In this document: positions 53,536 to 63,106 of the stretch, piece by piece
How positions within the stretch are numbered: the first letter of the stretch is position 1
How the letters are laid out: each line of letters starts with the position of its first letter
Source: Yoonia vestfoldensis DSM 16212
Lineage (GTDB): Bacteria; Pseudomonadota; Alphaproteobacteria; Rhodobacterales; Rhodobacteraceae
NCBI RefSeq assembly: GCF_000382265.1
Contig: NZ_KB907974.1
Coordinates: 220,782-284,781 of the forward strand
Direction of reading: 5' to 3'
DNA: 64,000 bases
The notes under the pieces: generated by a model
Seen by the model: only the letters and a program-made list of their open reading frames with translations
Told to the model about the DNA's origin: nothing
The model's database searches: none
Translations under genes and position numbers: made by a program

Positions 53536-53551
53536 GGTCGGTCCAATCCGG

Positions 53552-54211
53552 TTATTGGGTTTGCGCGGCGTCGGTCGCATCTTCGCCCAAGGCAATCAGC
53601 AAGGTCTGCACGCGCTCTGACAGGCCACGGGTCACGGCGGCATCTTCGGCAATCTGGCGCAGGATCGCAACAGCGCCCGGCTGGTCGCCGGTTTCCAGCG
53701 TCAGATAGGCCATCTGTTCCAGCGCCAGCAGCCGGAACGGCTGTCCGGGCTGGGCCAGCGCCTCCAGTGCGGCAAGCCGCGCGGGCGTTTCACCGACGGG
53801 CAGCATCGCGGCCTTGATCGCCGCCAGATCGCGGTAGATCGCTGGTGCCGCCGCATCGCTTGCTACAGCACCCAATGTCGCGGCGGCGGCGTCGATGTCG
53901 CCCGCTTCTTCTTGCGTCGATGCAGTCAGCAAGGCGGCGATCACCGCGGCGTTGCCTTCTGCGGCGACACCCGACATCGCAGTCGCGCGTGCAGCCTCGT
54001 CATTTTCGGCAAGGGCCGCCAGCAGCGCATCGCCCGCCGCCTCTGCGGCCGCGCGGTCCTGGGCCTGGCGGTATTCATTCCACGCCGTGCCGCCGACAAT
54101 CCCCAACACGATCAGAACCGCAATCCAGCCATAGCGGCGCAGGTAGCCGAACAGCTTTTCGCGGCGCATTTCCTCGGTGACTTCGTCGATAAAGCTGTCT
54201 GGATTGCTCAC
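53552..54211 (-). CDS. YfgM-like tetratricopeptide protein
   Basis: 219 residues from a GTG (xSNPDSFIDEVTEEMRREK) preceded by GGGAG. One helix (about 26-45, I-A-V-L-I-V-L-G-I-V-G-G) anchors it; the rest is Ala-rich helical repeat. This is the ancillary SecYEG/BamB partner family YfgM. It is 16 bp upstream of bamB. Confidence 0.85.
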   Translation of the reverse strand: MSNPDSFIDEVTEEMRREKLFGYLRRYGWIAVLIVLGIVGGTAWNEYRQAQDRAAAEAAGDALLAALAENDEAARATAMSGVAAEGNAAVIAALLTASTQEEAGDIDAAAATLGAVASDAAAPAIYRDLAAIKAAMLPVGETPARLAALEALAQPGQPFRLLALEQMAYLTLETGDQPGAVAILRQIAEDAAVTRGLSERVQTLLIALGEDATDAAQTQ

Positions 54212-54462
54212 CCCGGACTCCCGTTTCGCGCCGCATGCGGCATCCTCATTGCGGGGTTCATATCGTGAAGCCCGCCTCGTGGACAAGAGCAGAGCGCAGA
54301 TTGCCGCAGATCACCGCCAATTTCCCACTTGCCCAGGGGTCAGCTTCGGCATAATCTGAACTGAGTGGTTTAGTTTAATAACGTGATCCAGCGGTGACGA
54401 TGGCGCGTATCTTGATAAGACCGTGATGCGATATCCGTGATTGCCCCCTGATAGGCCGAAAA
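54212..54462. promoter_or_regulatory. Divergent promoter region, yfgM-like/RND operon
   Basis: 251 bases between divergent starts. It contains an AT-richer stretch with TTTAGTTTAATAACGTGAT around 54370-54390 that could hold a promoter. No regulator gene of the TetR type usual for RND pumps lies adjacent, and no clear operator palindrome was seen. Confidence 0.35.
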
Positions 54463-55692
54463 ATGCGATTGATTCCCCTGCTTGCGGCCTTGGTCGTGTC
54501 CGCCTCTCTCTACGCGGTTGTTTTCGAACGTGATCGGCTGCTGGCCTTCGCGGGCGCGACGTCTGACGCGCCGGTTGGAGCATCGGCTGTGGTGGTTGAT
54601 GCGCCGCCACCGGTCCCGCTGGGTGTGGGCGTCGTGGCAATGCGGTCCGCGGCGCAGGCGATCGACAGCGCGGTGTTGCTGCGCGGACAGACAGCCGCCG
54701 CGCGCGAGGTGACAGTCGCGGCCGAAACATCGGGCCTTGTCGTCTCTGAACCCTTGCCCAAGGGCAGTTTCGTGAACGCGGGCGATACGCTTTGCACGCT
54801 CGACCCCGGCACGCGACAGGCCACCCTTGCCGAGGCGCGCGCCCGCCTGTCAGAGGCACAGGGCCGCGTGCCAGAGGCCGAGGCGGGCGTCATCGAAGCC
54901 GAAGCGCGGGTGCGCGAGGCGGAAATCAACCTCAACGCCGCACGGGCGCTGTCGCAGGACGGGTTCGCATCAGAAACCCGCGTCGTCAGCGCGCAGGCCG
55001 CGATGGAATCGGCCAGCGCTGGTGTGCAGCGGGCACGCACGGCGGTGTCATCCGCGCTTGCGGGCATCGAATCGGCGCAAGCCGCCGTCGCCAGCGCCGA
55101 GCGCGAGATTTCGCGTCTGGTCATCACCGCCCCGTTCGAAGGGTTGCTGGAAACCGATACAGCCGAAATCGGGTCACTGATGCAGCCCGGCGCGCCTTGC
55201 GCGACGATCATTCAGCTTGACCCGATCCGTCTGGTCGGTTTCGTCCCCGAGGCGGATGTGGGCCGTGTCACGGTCGGCGCCATGGCTGGCGGGCGGCTGT
55301 CCGGGCGGCAAGAGGTCGTGGGCGAGGTCACGTTCCTGTCACGCAGCGCCGACCCCGTCACCCGCACCTTCCGCGTCGAAGTGACCGTGCCCAACCCGGA
55401 TCTGATCATCAGTGACGGGCAGACAGCCGAAATCATCGTGGCAGCCGACGGCCAGTCCGCCCATCTGGTCGCGCAATCCGCCCTGACGCTCAACGACGAA
55501 GGCATGCTGGGCGTGCGCACCGTGGCCCCTGACATGACCGCGCAATTCATGCCGGTCACCCTGCTGCGTGACACAGCCGAAGGTGTCTGGGTGTCCGGGC
55601 TGCCTGATATGGTGGACATCATCACCGTGGGGCAGGAATTCGTGGTCGATGGCGTGCCGATCGTGCCAACGTATCAAGAGGTGGCAGAATGA
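54463..55692 (+). CDS. RND efflux periplasmic adaptor (membrane fusion protein)
   Basis: 409 residues. One N-terminal helix, then a biotinyl-lipoyl-like half motif (E-T-S-G-L-V-V-S-E-P-L-P-K-G-S-F-V), a long alpha-hairpin of heptads (about 120-215), the second lipoyl half (I-T-A-P-F-E-G-L-L-E) and a beta-barrel. It links the RND pump to an outer-membrane channel, which is not encoded here. It overlaps the pump gene by 4 bp. Confidence 0.93.
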   Translation: MRLIPLLAALVVSASLYAVVFERDRLLAFAGATSDAPVGASAVVVDAPPPVPLGVGVVAMRSAAQAIDSAVLLRGQTAAAREVTVAAETSGLVVSEPLPKGSFVNAGDTLCTLDPGTRQATLAEARARLSEAQGRVPEAEAGVIEAEARVREAEINLNAARALSQDGFASETRVVSAQAAMESASAGVQRARTAVSSALAGIESAQAAVASAEREISRLVITAPFEGLLETDTAEIGSLMQPGAPCATIIQLDPIRLVGFVPEADVGRVTVGAMAGGRLSGRQEVVGEVTFLSRSADPVTRTFRVEVTVPNPDLIISDGQTAEIIVAADGQSAHLVAQSALTLNDEGMLGVRTVAPDMTAQFMPVTLLRDTAEGVWVSGLPDMVDIITVGQEFVVDGVPIVPTYQEVAE

Positions 55693-58600
55693 CCGGACTC
55701 GTCGATTGGGCCGCCTCGCGCGCCCGCATGGTGCTGGCCTTCATCGCGCTGTCGCTGATCGCGGGCGGGGCTGCCTATGTCAGCCTGCCCAAGGAAGGCG
55801 AGCCTGACATCGAAATCCCCGCGATTTTCGTCTCTGTCCCCTTCCCCGGCATTTCCGCCGCCGACAGCGAAACGCTGCTGGTGCGCCCGATGGAAACCGA
55901 ACTCTCTGATCTCGATGGCCTGAAAACCATGACCGCCACCGCCGCCGAAGGGTTCGCGGGCATGGCGCTCGAATTCGAATTCGGCTGGGACAAGACCAAG
56001 ATCATCGCCGATATCCGCTCGGCCATGAACAACGCCGAGGCCAGCTTTCCCGCCGGTGCCGACCAGTATTCCATCACCGAGATCAACTTTTCCGAATTCC
56101 CCATCATCATCGTCAACCTGACAGGCGATGTCCCCGAACGCACGCTGCTGCGCGTCGCAAAAAGCCTGCAAGACCGCATCGAAGGCATCGACGCCGTGCT
56201 CGAGGCAGGCCTTGCAGGCCAGCGCGACGAAATGCTCGAAGTGCTGATCGACCCGCTGCGGCTGGAAACCTACAACGTGACCGCGGGCGAGTTGATCGGG
56301 GTTGTGACCAACAACAACCTGCTGATCGCCGCGGGTGAAGTGGACACGCCGCAAGGCACATTCGCGGTCAAAATCCCGTCGTCCTTTGACAGCCCGCAGG
56401 ATGTCTACAACCTGCCGGTCAAGACCAACGGCGACCGGATCGTGACCTTGGGTGATCTGGCCTCGATCCGCCTGACGTTCGAGGATCGCGTCGGCACCGC
56501 GCGGTTCAACGGGGTCAATACCGTGGCCTTGCAGGTGGTCAAACGCAAAGGGTTCAACCTGATCGACACCGCCGCCCTTGTCCGCGATGCGGTCGAGGCC
56601 GAACGCGCCACATGGTCACCCGAATTGCGGGCCGCGATCAATGTCGGCACGTCGAACGACCAGTCGCGCAACGTGGCCTCGATGGTCAGCCAGCTGGAAG
56701 GGTCGGTCCTGACCGCCATCGCGCTGGTGATGATCGTCGTGCTGGCGGCGCTTGGCACACGGTCCGCGCTGCTGGTGGGTTTCGCGATCCCGACGTCGTT
56801 CCTCCTATGCTTCGCGCTGCTGGCGGTCATGAACATCACGATTTCCAATATCGTGATGTTCGGCCTGATCCTTGCCGTGGGGATGCTGGTCGACGGGGCC
56901 ATCGTCGTCGTCGAATATGCCGACAAGCGCATTCAGGAAGGCACCGGCCCGATGACGGCCTATACCGAAGCCGCCAAGCGGATGTTCTGGCCGATCATTT
57001 CCTCCACCGCAACGACTCTGTGCGCGTTCCTGCCGATGCTGTTCTGGCCGGGGGTGCCGGGGCAGTTCATGGGCATGCTGCCTGTGACGCTGATCTTCGT
57101 GCTGTGCGCGTCCCTGGTCGTGGCCTTGGTCTATCTACCCGTCATGGGCGGCGTGACCGGCCGGATGAGCCGCGCTTTCGGCAAATCCTCGGACGCGCTG
57201 CGCGCACGGTTGCCGTGGGTCGTCTGTGCCGCACTGGTCGTGCCCGCGATCATGGTGGTCTTTACCGGGGCGATGCTGGTGCTGAACCCTGCCTATCTGT
57301 CTGGCGATGCAGTGCAGACCAGTGGCTTTGTCGCATCCTTGCCCGGGATCGTCCTGTTTCTGGGTGGGGCGGTCCTTTTGTCGATCACGATCGGTGCGGC
57401 CCGCATCGAACGACCCGCCAAGCGGATCAAGGCAGGCTATCAGCGGTCGATCTTTGGCAGGTTCATGCATTTCATCGTCGGTAATCCGGTCATGCCGCTG
57501 GTGACGATCGGGGCCGTGATCTTTACCGTGATTTCCATCTTCGGCTATTACGGGGCCAACAATAACGGGGTCGAATTCTTTGTGGAATCCGAACCCGAAC
57601 AGGCCATCGTCTATGTGCGCGCACGCGGCAACCTGTCATTGGCCGAAAAGGACGCGCTGGTCCGGCAAGCCGAAGAGATCGTGCTGGCGCACCCCGGCGT
57701 GATCACCGCCTTTTCCTTTGCCGGGGACGGCGGGCTGAACACGGACGCCAGCGGGGCCAGCACGCCGCGCGACACGATCGGACAGGTCCAGCTTGAAACG
57801 ATCCCGTGGGAAGACCGCGCCGGGATCGCCGAACTCGACGGTGATCTGGTGCTGGCGCAATTGCAGGAACAGCTGAACACGATCCCCGGCATCGAGACAG
57901 AGATCCTCGCGCAGGCACGCGGCCCGGCATCCGGCAAGCCCGTACACCTGCGGCTGAAGGGCGACAATTGGGACGATCTGGTCACCGCCGCCCAGATCAC
58001 CCGCGCCCGGTTCGAACAGACCCCCGGCCTGATCACCATCGAGGATTCGCTGCCCCTGCCCGGCATCGACTGGCAGATCGACGTCGATGTCGCGACCGCC
58101 GGCCGTTTCGGCGCGGATGTCGCCAGTGTCGGCGCGATGGTGCAACTTGTGACGAGGGGCATCCTGCTTGACACGATGCGCGTCGACAGTTCCGACGAAG
58201 AGATCGAGATCCGCGTCCGCCTGCCCGAAGAGGACCGCGTCCTGTCCACGCTCGATACTTTGGGCGTTCGGACCAACGAAGGGCTGGTGCCGCTGTCAAA
58301 CTTCGTCACGCGCACGCCGGTTGCAAAGCTGGCGCAGATCGACCGGATCGACCAGCAACGCTATTTCGACGTCAAGGCGGGGGTAACCGACGGGCTGACC
58401 AGTCTGCTGGCGGATGGAACGGCTGTCGGCGTCGCCCGCGTCGACCGCGACCAGACCGGCATGGCGCGCTTTGGCGACCTGACGCTTTTGGATGGCACGA
58501 GCGCCGCCGCTTTTGAGCAGTTGGTGGCCGATGGGGCGATCACGGAAACCCCGCTCAACCCCAATGAACGCATCACACTTCTGACCGAGTGGTTGGCCGA

Positions 58601-59369
58601 CAACCCGCTGCCCGCAGGCGTGGCGTGGGAATGGACCGGCGATCAGGAAGAACAGGCCGAATCCGGTGCCTTCCTCATGACCGCCTTTGCAGGCGCGCTG
58701 GGGCTGATGTTCATCATCCTGCTGGCGCAGTTCAACAGCATCTACAATTCGGTGCTGGTGCTGCTGGCGGTGGTCATGTCCACCGCCGGGTCATTGGTCG
58801 GGATGCTGGTCATGGATCAGGCGTTTTCGATCATCATGACCGGCACGGGGATCGTGGCATTGGCTGGGATCGTGGTGAACAACAACATCATCCTGATCGA
58901 CACCTATCAGGACTACAGCCGCTATATGCCCAAGACCGAGGCGATCACCCGCACCGCAGAGGACCGCATCCGCCCCGTCCTGCTGACCACGATCACGACG
59001 ATGGCAGGGCTTGCCCCGATGATGTTCGGTCTCAGCCTCGATTTCATGAACGGCGGCTATTCGATCGACAGCCCGACAGCGCTTTGGTGGAAACAACTCG
59101 CGACTGCCGTTGTCTTTGGTCTTGGCATCGCGACGCTACTGACACTTGTCTTCACGCCCTCGATGCTGGCGGCACGCGTCTGGTTCGTGACCTATGTGCA
59201 ATGGGCAGCCCAGCTGATGGCGAAACTGTCGATGGGCCGCAGCAGCCGCGCCGCCCGCGACTGGGCGCTGTCACGGCAGGCTGCCCGGATCAAGGCACCG
59301 GAGTTCATCTGGGTCGAGGATGACGTGGCACCTGTCGCTGTGAGGCCACCGTTGCAGGCGGCGGAGTGA
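55689..59369 (+). CDS. RND efflux pump, AcrB-like permease
   Basis: 1,226 residues, about 180-200 longer than AcrB. Helix 4 keeps the proton-relay acidic residues in G-M-L-V-D-G-A-I-V-V-V-E. The extra length includes an insert in the middle (about residues 510-600) with two additional hydrophobic segments (V-V-C-A-A-L-V-V-P-A-I and G-I-V-L-F-L-G-G-A-V-L-L). C-terminal G-I-V-V-N-N-N-I-I-L-I-D-T is typical of the family. It probably exports hydrophobic compounds; the substrate is unknown. Confidence 0.93.
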   Translation: MTGLVDWAASRARMVLAFIALSLIAGGAAYVSLPKEGEPDIEIPAIFVSVPFPGISAADSETLLVRPMETELSDLDGLKTMTATAAEGFAGMALEFEFGWDKTKIIADIRSAMNNAEASFPAGADQYSITEINFSEFPIIIVNLTGDVPERTLLRVAKSLQDRIEGIDAVLEAGLAGQRDEMLEVLIDPLRLETYNVTAGELIGVVTNNNLLIAAGEVDTPQGTFAVKIPSSFDSPQDVYNLPVKTNGDRIVTLGDLASIRLTFEDRVGTARFNGVNTVALQVVKRKGFNLIDTAALVRDAVEAERATWSPELRAAINVGTSNDQSRNVASMVSQLEGSVLTAIALVMIVVLAALGTRSALLVGFAIPTSFLLCFALLAVMNITISNIVMFGLILAVGMLVDGAIVVVEYADKRIQEGTGPMTAYTEAAKRMFWPIISSTATTLCAFLPMLFWPGVPGQFMGMLPVTLIFVLCASLVVALVYLPVMGGVTGRMSRAFGKSSDALRARLPWVVCAALVVPAIMVVFTGAMLVLNPAYLSGDAVQTSGFVASLPGIVLFLGGAVLLSITIGAARIERPAKRIKAGYQRSIFGRFMHFIVGNPVMPLVTIGAVIFTVISIFGYYGANNNGVEFFVESEPEQAIVYVRARGNLSLAEKDALVRQAEEIVLAHPGVITAFSFAGDGGLNTDASGASTPRDTIGQVQLETIPWEDRAGIAELDGDLVLAQLQEQLNTIPGIETEILAQARGPASGKPVHLRLKGDNWDDLVTAAQITRARFEQTPGLITIEDSLPLPGIDWQIDVDVATAGRFGADVASVGAMVQLVTRGILLDTMRVDSSDEEIEIRVRLPEEDRVLSTLDTLGVRTNEGLVPLSNFVTRTPVAKLAQIDRIDQQRYFDVKAGVTDGLTSLLADGTAVGVARVDRDQTGMARFGDLTLLDGTSAAAFEQLVADGAITETPLNPNERITLLTEWLADNPLPAGVAWEWTGDQEEQAESGAFLMTAFAGALGLMFIILLAQFNSIYNSVLVLLAVVMSTAGSLVGMLVMDQAFSIIMTGTGIVALAGIVVNNNIILIDTYQDYSRYMPKTEAITRTAEDRIRPVLLTTITTMAGLAPMMFGLSLDFMNGGYSIDSPTALWWKQLATAVVFGLGIATLLTLVFTPSMLAARVWFVTYVQWAAQLMAKLSMGRSSRAARDWALSRQAARIKAPEFIWVEDDVAPVAVRPPLQAAE

Positions 59370-59377
59370 CGCAGGAC

Positions 59378-59437
59378 ATGGGTGCGCAAAATGCGCACCC
59401 TACGGGGTTATCGTAGCGTGCGCATTCTGCGCACCCC
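59378..59437. repeat. GGTGCGCA palindromic repeat, copy 4 (paired)
   Basis: GGGTGCGCAAAATGCGCACC followed by CTACG (59380-59404), then an inverted unit GTAGCGTGCGCATTCTGCGC (59413-59432) continuing into ACCCCC. It lies between the convergent RND permease and Atm1-type genes, directly before the latter's stop. The paired inverted layout is the same as in copy 1. Confidence 0.8.
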
Positions 59438-59440
59438 CTC

Positions 59441-61261
59441 TCAAACCACCTCTTCCTCCACCTGCCGGTTCCACAGATGCGCGTACCGTCCGTCCTGTGC
59501 TAGCAGCCCGTCGTGGCGGCCTTGTTCGACGATCACGCCGTTTTCCAGCACCACGATCAGGTCGGCATCGGCGATCGTGGACAGCCTATGCGCGATGGTG
59601 ATGACGGTGCGGCCTTGGCCCATCGCCTTCAGCTCGGCCTGGATTTCCATCTCGGTCTCTGTATCAAGGGCACTCGTCGCCTCGTCCAGCAAAAGGATCG
59701 GCGGGTTCTTCAGCAAGGTCCGCGCGATGCCCACACGCTGCTTTTCGCCGCCCGAGAGTTTCAGCCCACGCTCGCCCACGGTCGTCTGATAGCCGTCCGG
59801 CAGGCTGGTGATGAAATCGTGGATTTTGGCGGCTTTCGCGGCGGCGATGATGTCGTCCTCACCCGCGTCGGGGCGGCCATAGGCGATGTTGTAATGCACC
59901 GTGTCATTGAACAGCACCGTGTCCTGCGGCACCACGCCGATCTGCGCGTGCAGGCTGTCCTGCGTCACGTCGCGCACATCCTGCCCGTCGATCAGCAAGG
60001 CACCGCCCGTCACGTCATAGAACCGGAACAACAGCCGCCCGATGGTCGATTTGCCCGATCCCGAAGAGCCGACGATGGCGACCGTCTGGCCGGGGGCGAC
60101 GTCGAGGTTGATCCCCTTCAATATCCCCCGCGCGGCGTCATAGCCGAAGGTCACATCCCGCAGGGTCACACGCCCGCCGGTCACGACCAGCGGTTTGGCA
60201 TGGGGCGCGTCATTCACCTCGGCCGGTTGGCCCAGCAGGTCGAACATATCGCCCATGTCGATCAGCGCCTGCCGGATTTCGCGATACACGGTGCCCAGAA
60301 AATTCAGCGGCATCGTGATCTGGATCATATAGGCGTTGACCATGACGAAATCGCCCACGGTCAGATCGCCACGCTCCACCCCGATGGCCGCCATGACCAT
60401 GACGATCACCAGCCCGCCGGTGATCAGCACCGACTGGCCGAAGTTCAGGAAGGCCAGCGAATAATTGGTGCGGATCGCCGCCCCTTCATATTGCGCCATG
60501 GCGAGGTCGTAACGGTCGGCCTCCCATTTTTCAGCGCCGAAATATTTGACGGTCTCGAAATTCAGAAGAGAATCAATCGCTTTCTGGTTCGCATCCGTGT
60601 CCTGATCGTTCATTTCCTTGCGGATTTTCACGCGCCATTCGGTGACGGTAAAGGTGAACCAGACATAAAGTGCGATGGTCCCGACGACGACGGCCAGATA
60701 CCAGACGTCGAAAAGGAAAAACAACACGATGGAAATCATCGCGAGCTCCAGCACCAAAGGCCCCATCGAGAACAACAGGAACCGCAGCAGGAAATCCACG
60801 CCCTTGACGCCGCGTTCGATCACGCGGGACAGCCCGCCGGTCTTGCGGGTGATGTGATAGCGCAAAGACAGGCGGTGGATATGGGTGAAGGTTTCCAGCG
60901 CCAGTTGCCGCAGTGCGCGCTGGCCGACGCGGGTGAAGATCACGTCGCGCAATTGCTGGAACCCCACGTTCATCAGCCGCGCAAGCCCATAAGCCAGCGT
61001 CAGCCCGACCGCCCCCAGCCCCAGCACGGTCGCCGCCGATGTCCCGTCGGGGGCCAGCGCGTCGACCGCCTGTTTGTAAAGGATCGGCGTGCCGACCGCG
61101 ATCACCTTGGCCAGCAGCAGCACCGCCATCGCCGCCACGACCCGCCGCTTGACCCAGCCCTGCCCCTGTGGCCAGAGATAGGGCATGACCCGCTTGATGA
61201 CGGACCAGCCCTGTACGCGGTCGTTGCCAGGATTTGCATCTGAATGGGTGGTCGGGCGCAT
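59441..61261 (-). CDS. Atm1-type ABC exporter (half transporter)
   Basis: 606 residues. A six-helix ABC membrane domain (about 35-320) is followed by an ATPase with Walker A G-S-S-G-S-G-K-S-T, signature L-S-G-G-E-K-Q-R-V and Walker B I-L-L-L-D-E-A-T-S-A-L-D. The R-A-L-R-Q-L-A-L-E-T-F-T-H-I-H-R-L-S-L-R-Y-H region and overall order match mitochondrial Atm1/ABCB7 and bacterial relatives that export glutathione conjugates linked to Fe-S and metal homeostasis. Confidence 0.92.
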   Translation of the reverse strand: MRPTTHSDANPGNDRVQGWSVIKRVMPYLWPQGQGWVKRRVVAAMAVLLLAKVIAVGTPILYKQAVDALAPDGTSAATVLGLGAVGLTLAYGLARLMNVGFQQLRDVIFTRVGQRALRQLALETFTHIHRLSLRYHITRKTGGLSRVIERGVKGVDFLLRFLLFSMGPLVLELAMISIVLFFLFDVWYLAVVVGTIALYVWFTFTVTEWRVKIRKEMNDQDTDANQKAIDSLLNFETVKYFGAEKWEADRYDLAMAQYEGAAIRTNYSLAFLNFGQSVLITGGLVIVMVMAAIGVERGDLTVGDFVMVNAYMIQITMPLNFLGTVYREIRQALIDMGDMFDLLGQPAEVNDAPHAKPLVVTGGRVTLRDVTFGYDAARGILKGINLDVAPGQTVAIVGSSGSGKSTIGRLLFRFYDVTGGALLIDGQDVRDVTQDSLHAQIGVVPQDTVLFNDTVHYNIAYGRPDAGEDDIIAAAKAAKIHDFITSLPDGYQTTVGERGLKLSGGEKQRVGIARTLLKNPPILLLDEATSALDTETEMEIQAELKAMGQGRTVITIAHRLSTIADADLIVVLENGVIVEQGRHDGLLAQDGRYAHLWNRQVEEEVV

Positions 61262-61324
61262 GGCTTTCTCCGGGATATGACCCGTTACTAGGCCGATGCC
61301 CGTCGATTGACCAGAGCCAGAGCG

Positions 61325-62440
61325 CTATTGCGACATCGCAGGGATACGGAAAATCTGGCCCGGATAAATCAGGTTGGGGTCGCGGATCAGATCACTGTTC
61401 GCCTCGAACACCTGCACATAAAGAATGCCGTCGCCCAGCGTTTCCTCGGCGATGGCCCAAAGCGTCGATCCGGGCTGCACAGTGCGCACCGCGACCTCGA
61501 ACCCGTCCTGCCCGGTTTCTTCTGCCATCACGGCGGCGACGCTGGCGGCTTCTTCGCGCTTGAACGGCGTTTCCATCCGCGACACGACCTCGCCCGCGCT
61601 GTCGACCTCGTCGATCCGCAGCGTATAGACGCCGGTGTCCACATCCGGCAGGTCGATCCGCCAGTCGCCACCCGGCGTTACCGGCGATGTCGTGACGGGG
61701 CGGTTGTCCAGATAGACCTGCACCTCGCCATCGCCTGTGGCGCGGCCAGCCAGCTGCACCTCGCCCGTCGGATCATAGGTGATGGCGTCAAGTGCGACAT
61801 TGGGGGTCGGCAGCGCGGCCGCCCCTTGGGCGATACGCACGCCATCCGCATCAGCCTCGAGGACAAGCGGTGGACTGGCCGGCTCTGCCACGACCGGCGC
61901 GATCTCGGCGAGGTCAACCTCCGGCAGATCGGCATCGGCCTGCGCATCCATCTGCGTGGGTGCCGTAAGATCTGCGGTCATGATGGGTGCTGTCGGGGCG
62001 ACCATGTAACTTGTGTCGGACGGCACCGCCGCCCCGTCAGGATCGGCCAGGAGCGACAGACGACGCGGCTGATCGGCAGGACCGGCCATCGACAATATGA
62101 CGAAACTGCCGCCGGCATCCGCGGTCGTCCGCGCGATGGCTTCACCCGCGAGCACCAGGTCGACGATTTGCCCCGGTGCCGCACGCCCCGCCACGACCAT
62201 CGACCCGTCCGGGTCAAGCCTGAAGGTGTCGAAGGTCGGCACGCGACGTGGTGCGACCTCGGGTTCGGGCTCTGCTGTGATGGCGGGCGCGGTCACGTCT
62301 GGCGCGATCGGCACCGCAGCGACCTGGGGCGCCGCGTCGCGCGGCGACGGCGCGAAATAGAGCAACAGCCCCCCCAGAACGACTGCCACCAAAGCGCCAA
62401 GTAACCATGCGCCCACCTGCGAAGTTTTCCGATCGTCCAC
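61325..62440 (-). CDS. LysM domain membrane-anchored protein
   Basis: 371 residues. One N-terminal helix (about 11-29), then a Pro/Ala/Val-rich linker and beta-sandwich-like repeats (A-A-P-G-Q-I-V-D-L-V-L-A-G). A C-terminal LysM motif follows: V-Q-P-G-S-T-L-W-A-I-A-E-E-T-L and N-x-D-L-I-R-D-P-N-L-I-Y-P-G-Q. It should bind peptidoglycan in the periplasm. It stands alone. Confidence 0.9.
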   Translation of the reverse strand: MDDRKTSQVGAWLLGALVAVVLGGLLLYFAPSPRDAAPQVAAVPIAPDVTAPAITAEPEPEVAPRRVPTFDTFRLDPDGSMVVAGRAAPGQIVDLVLAGEAIARTTADAGGSFVILSMAGPADQPRRLSLLADPDGAAVPSDTSYMVAPTAPIMTADLTAPTQMDAQADADLPEVDLAEIAPVVAEPASPPLVLEADADGVRIAQGAAALPTPNVALDAITYDPTGEVQLAGRATGDGEVQVYLDNRPVTTSPVTPGGDWRIDLPDVDTGVYTLRIDEVDSAGEVVSRMETPFKREEAASVAAVMAEETGQDGFEVAVRTVQPGSTLWAIAEETLGDGILYVQVFEANSDLIRDPNLIYPGQIFRIPAMSQ

Positions 62441-62551
62441 GCGTCACATCCCGTTTCGGTATCCCAATGGCGAAAAACCGCCCAAAGAGTTGAGACACTC
62501 TAGCAACCCCGCTATGAGCGGTCAAAGCCAAGCTGCATCAAAGGGGTAGCG

Positions 62552-63106
62552 ATGTCCGATTTTCAAAGATCAGTGTGTGTTTATTGCGGCTCTCGCGACG
62601 GGAGCAGCCCCGCCTATGCGCAAGCCGCCACCGAGACAGGGCAGATGCTCGCGCGTCACGACTGGCGGCTGGTCTATGGTGCAGGCGATGTCGGGCTGAT
62701 GGGCCGTGTGGCCAAATCCGTGCAACAGGCAGGCGGGCGCACGTTTGGCGTGATCCCGACGCATCTGATGGCGCTGGAGGTCGGCAAGCGTGATCTCGAC
62801 AGTTTCGTCGTGACCGAGACGATGCACGAGCGCAAGAAGGTCATGTTCATGAACGCCGATGCCGTCGTCGTTTTGCCGGGCGGTGCGGGCAGCCTTGACG
62901 AATTCTTCGAGGTCCTGACATGGCGCCAGCTTGGCCTGCACCGCAAACCGATCATCCTGCTCAACATCGAAGGGTTTTGGGACCCGCTGCTGGCGTTGAT
63001 GCAGCATGTCGTGGCCCAGGGGTTCGCGGGCGATGATATCCTCGCCTTCGTGACCAGTGCGCCAGATGTGGCGACGCTGGAAAAAGCCCTGCAAGACGCG
63101 CTATAG
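62552..63106 (+). CDS. LOG family nucleoside 5'-monophosphate phosphoribohydrolase
   Basis: 184 residues. The P-G-G-A-G-S-L-D-E-F-F-E (P-G-G-x-G-T-x-x-E type) motif and H-E-R-K-K-V-M-F-M are the LOG signature of the TIGR00730 family. LOG enzymes release free cytokinins or cleave nucleoside monophosphates. Its stop overlaps that of the convergent dehydratase remnant within CTATAG. Confidence 0.93.
   Translation: MSDFQRSVCVYCGSRDGSSPAYAQAATETGQMLARHDWRLVYGAGDVGLMGRVAKSVQQAGGRTFGVIPTHLMALEVGKRDLDSFVVTETMHERKKVMFMNADAVVVLPGGAGSLDEFFEVLTWRQLGLHRKPIILLNIEGFWDPLLALMQHVVAQGFAGDDILAFVTSAPDVATLEKALQDAL

Noticed and set aside
59513..61243. 576-codon plus-strand frame opposite the Atm1-type ABC gene
   Set aside because: His/Arg/Asp/Gln-rich shadow of a convincing ABC transporter on the minus strand.
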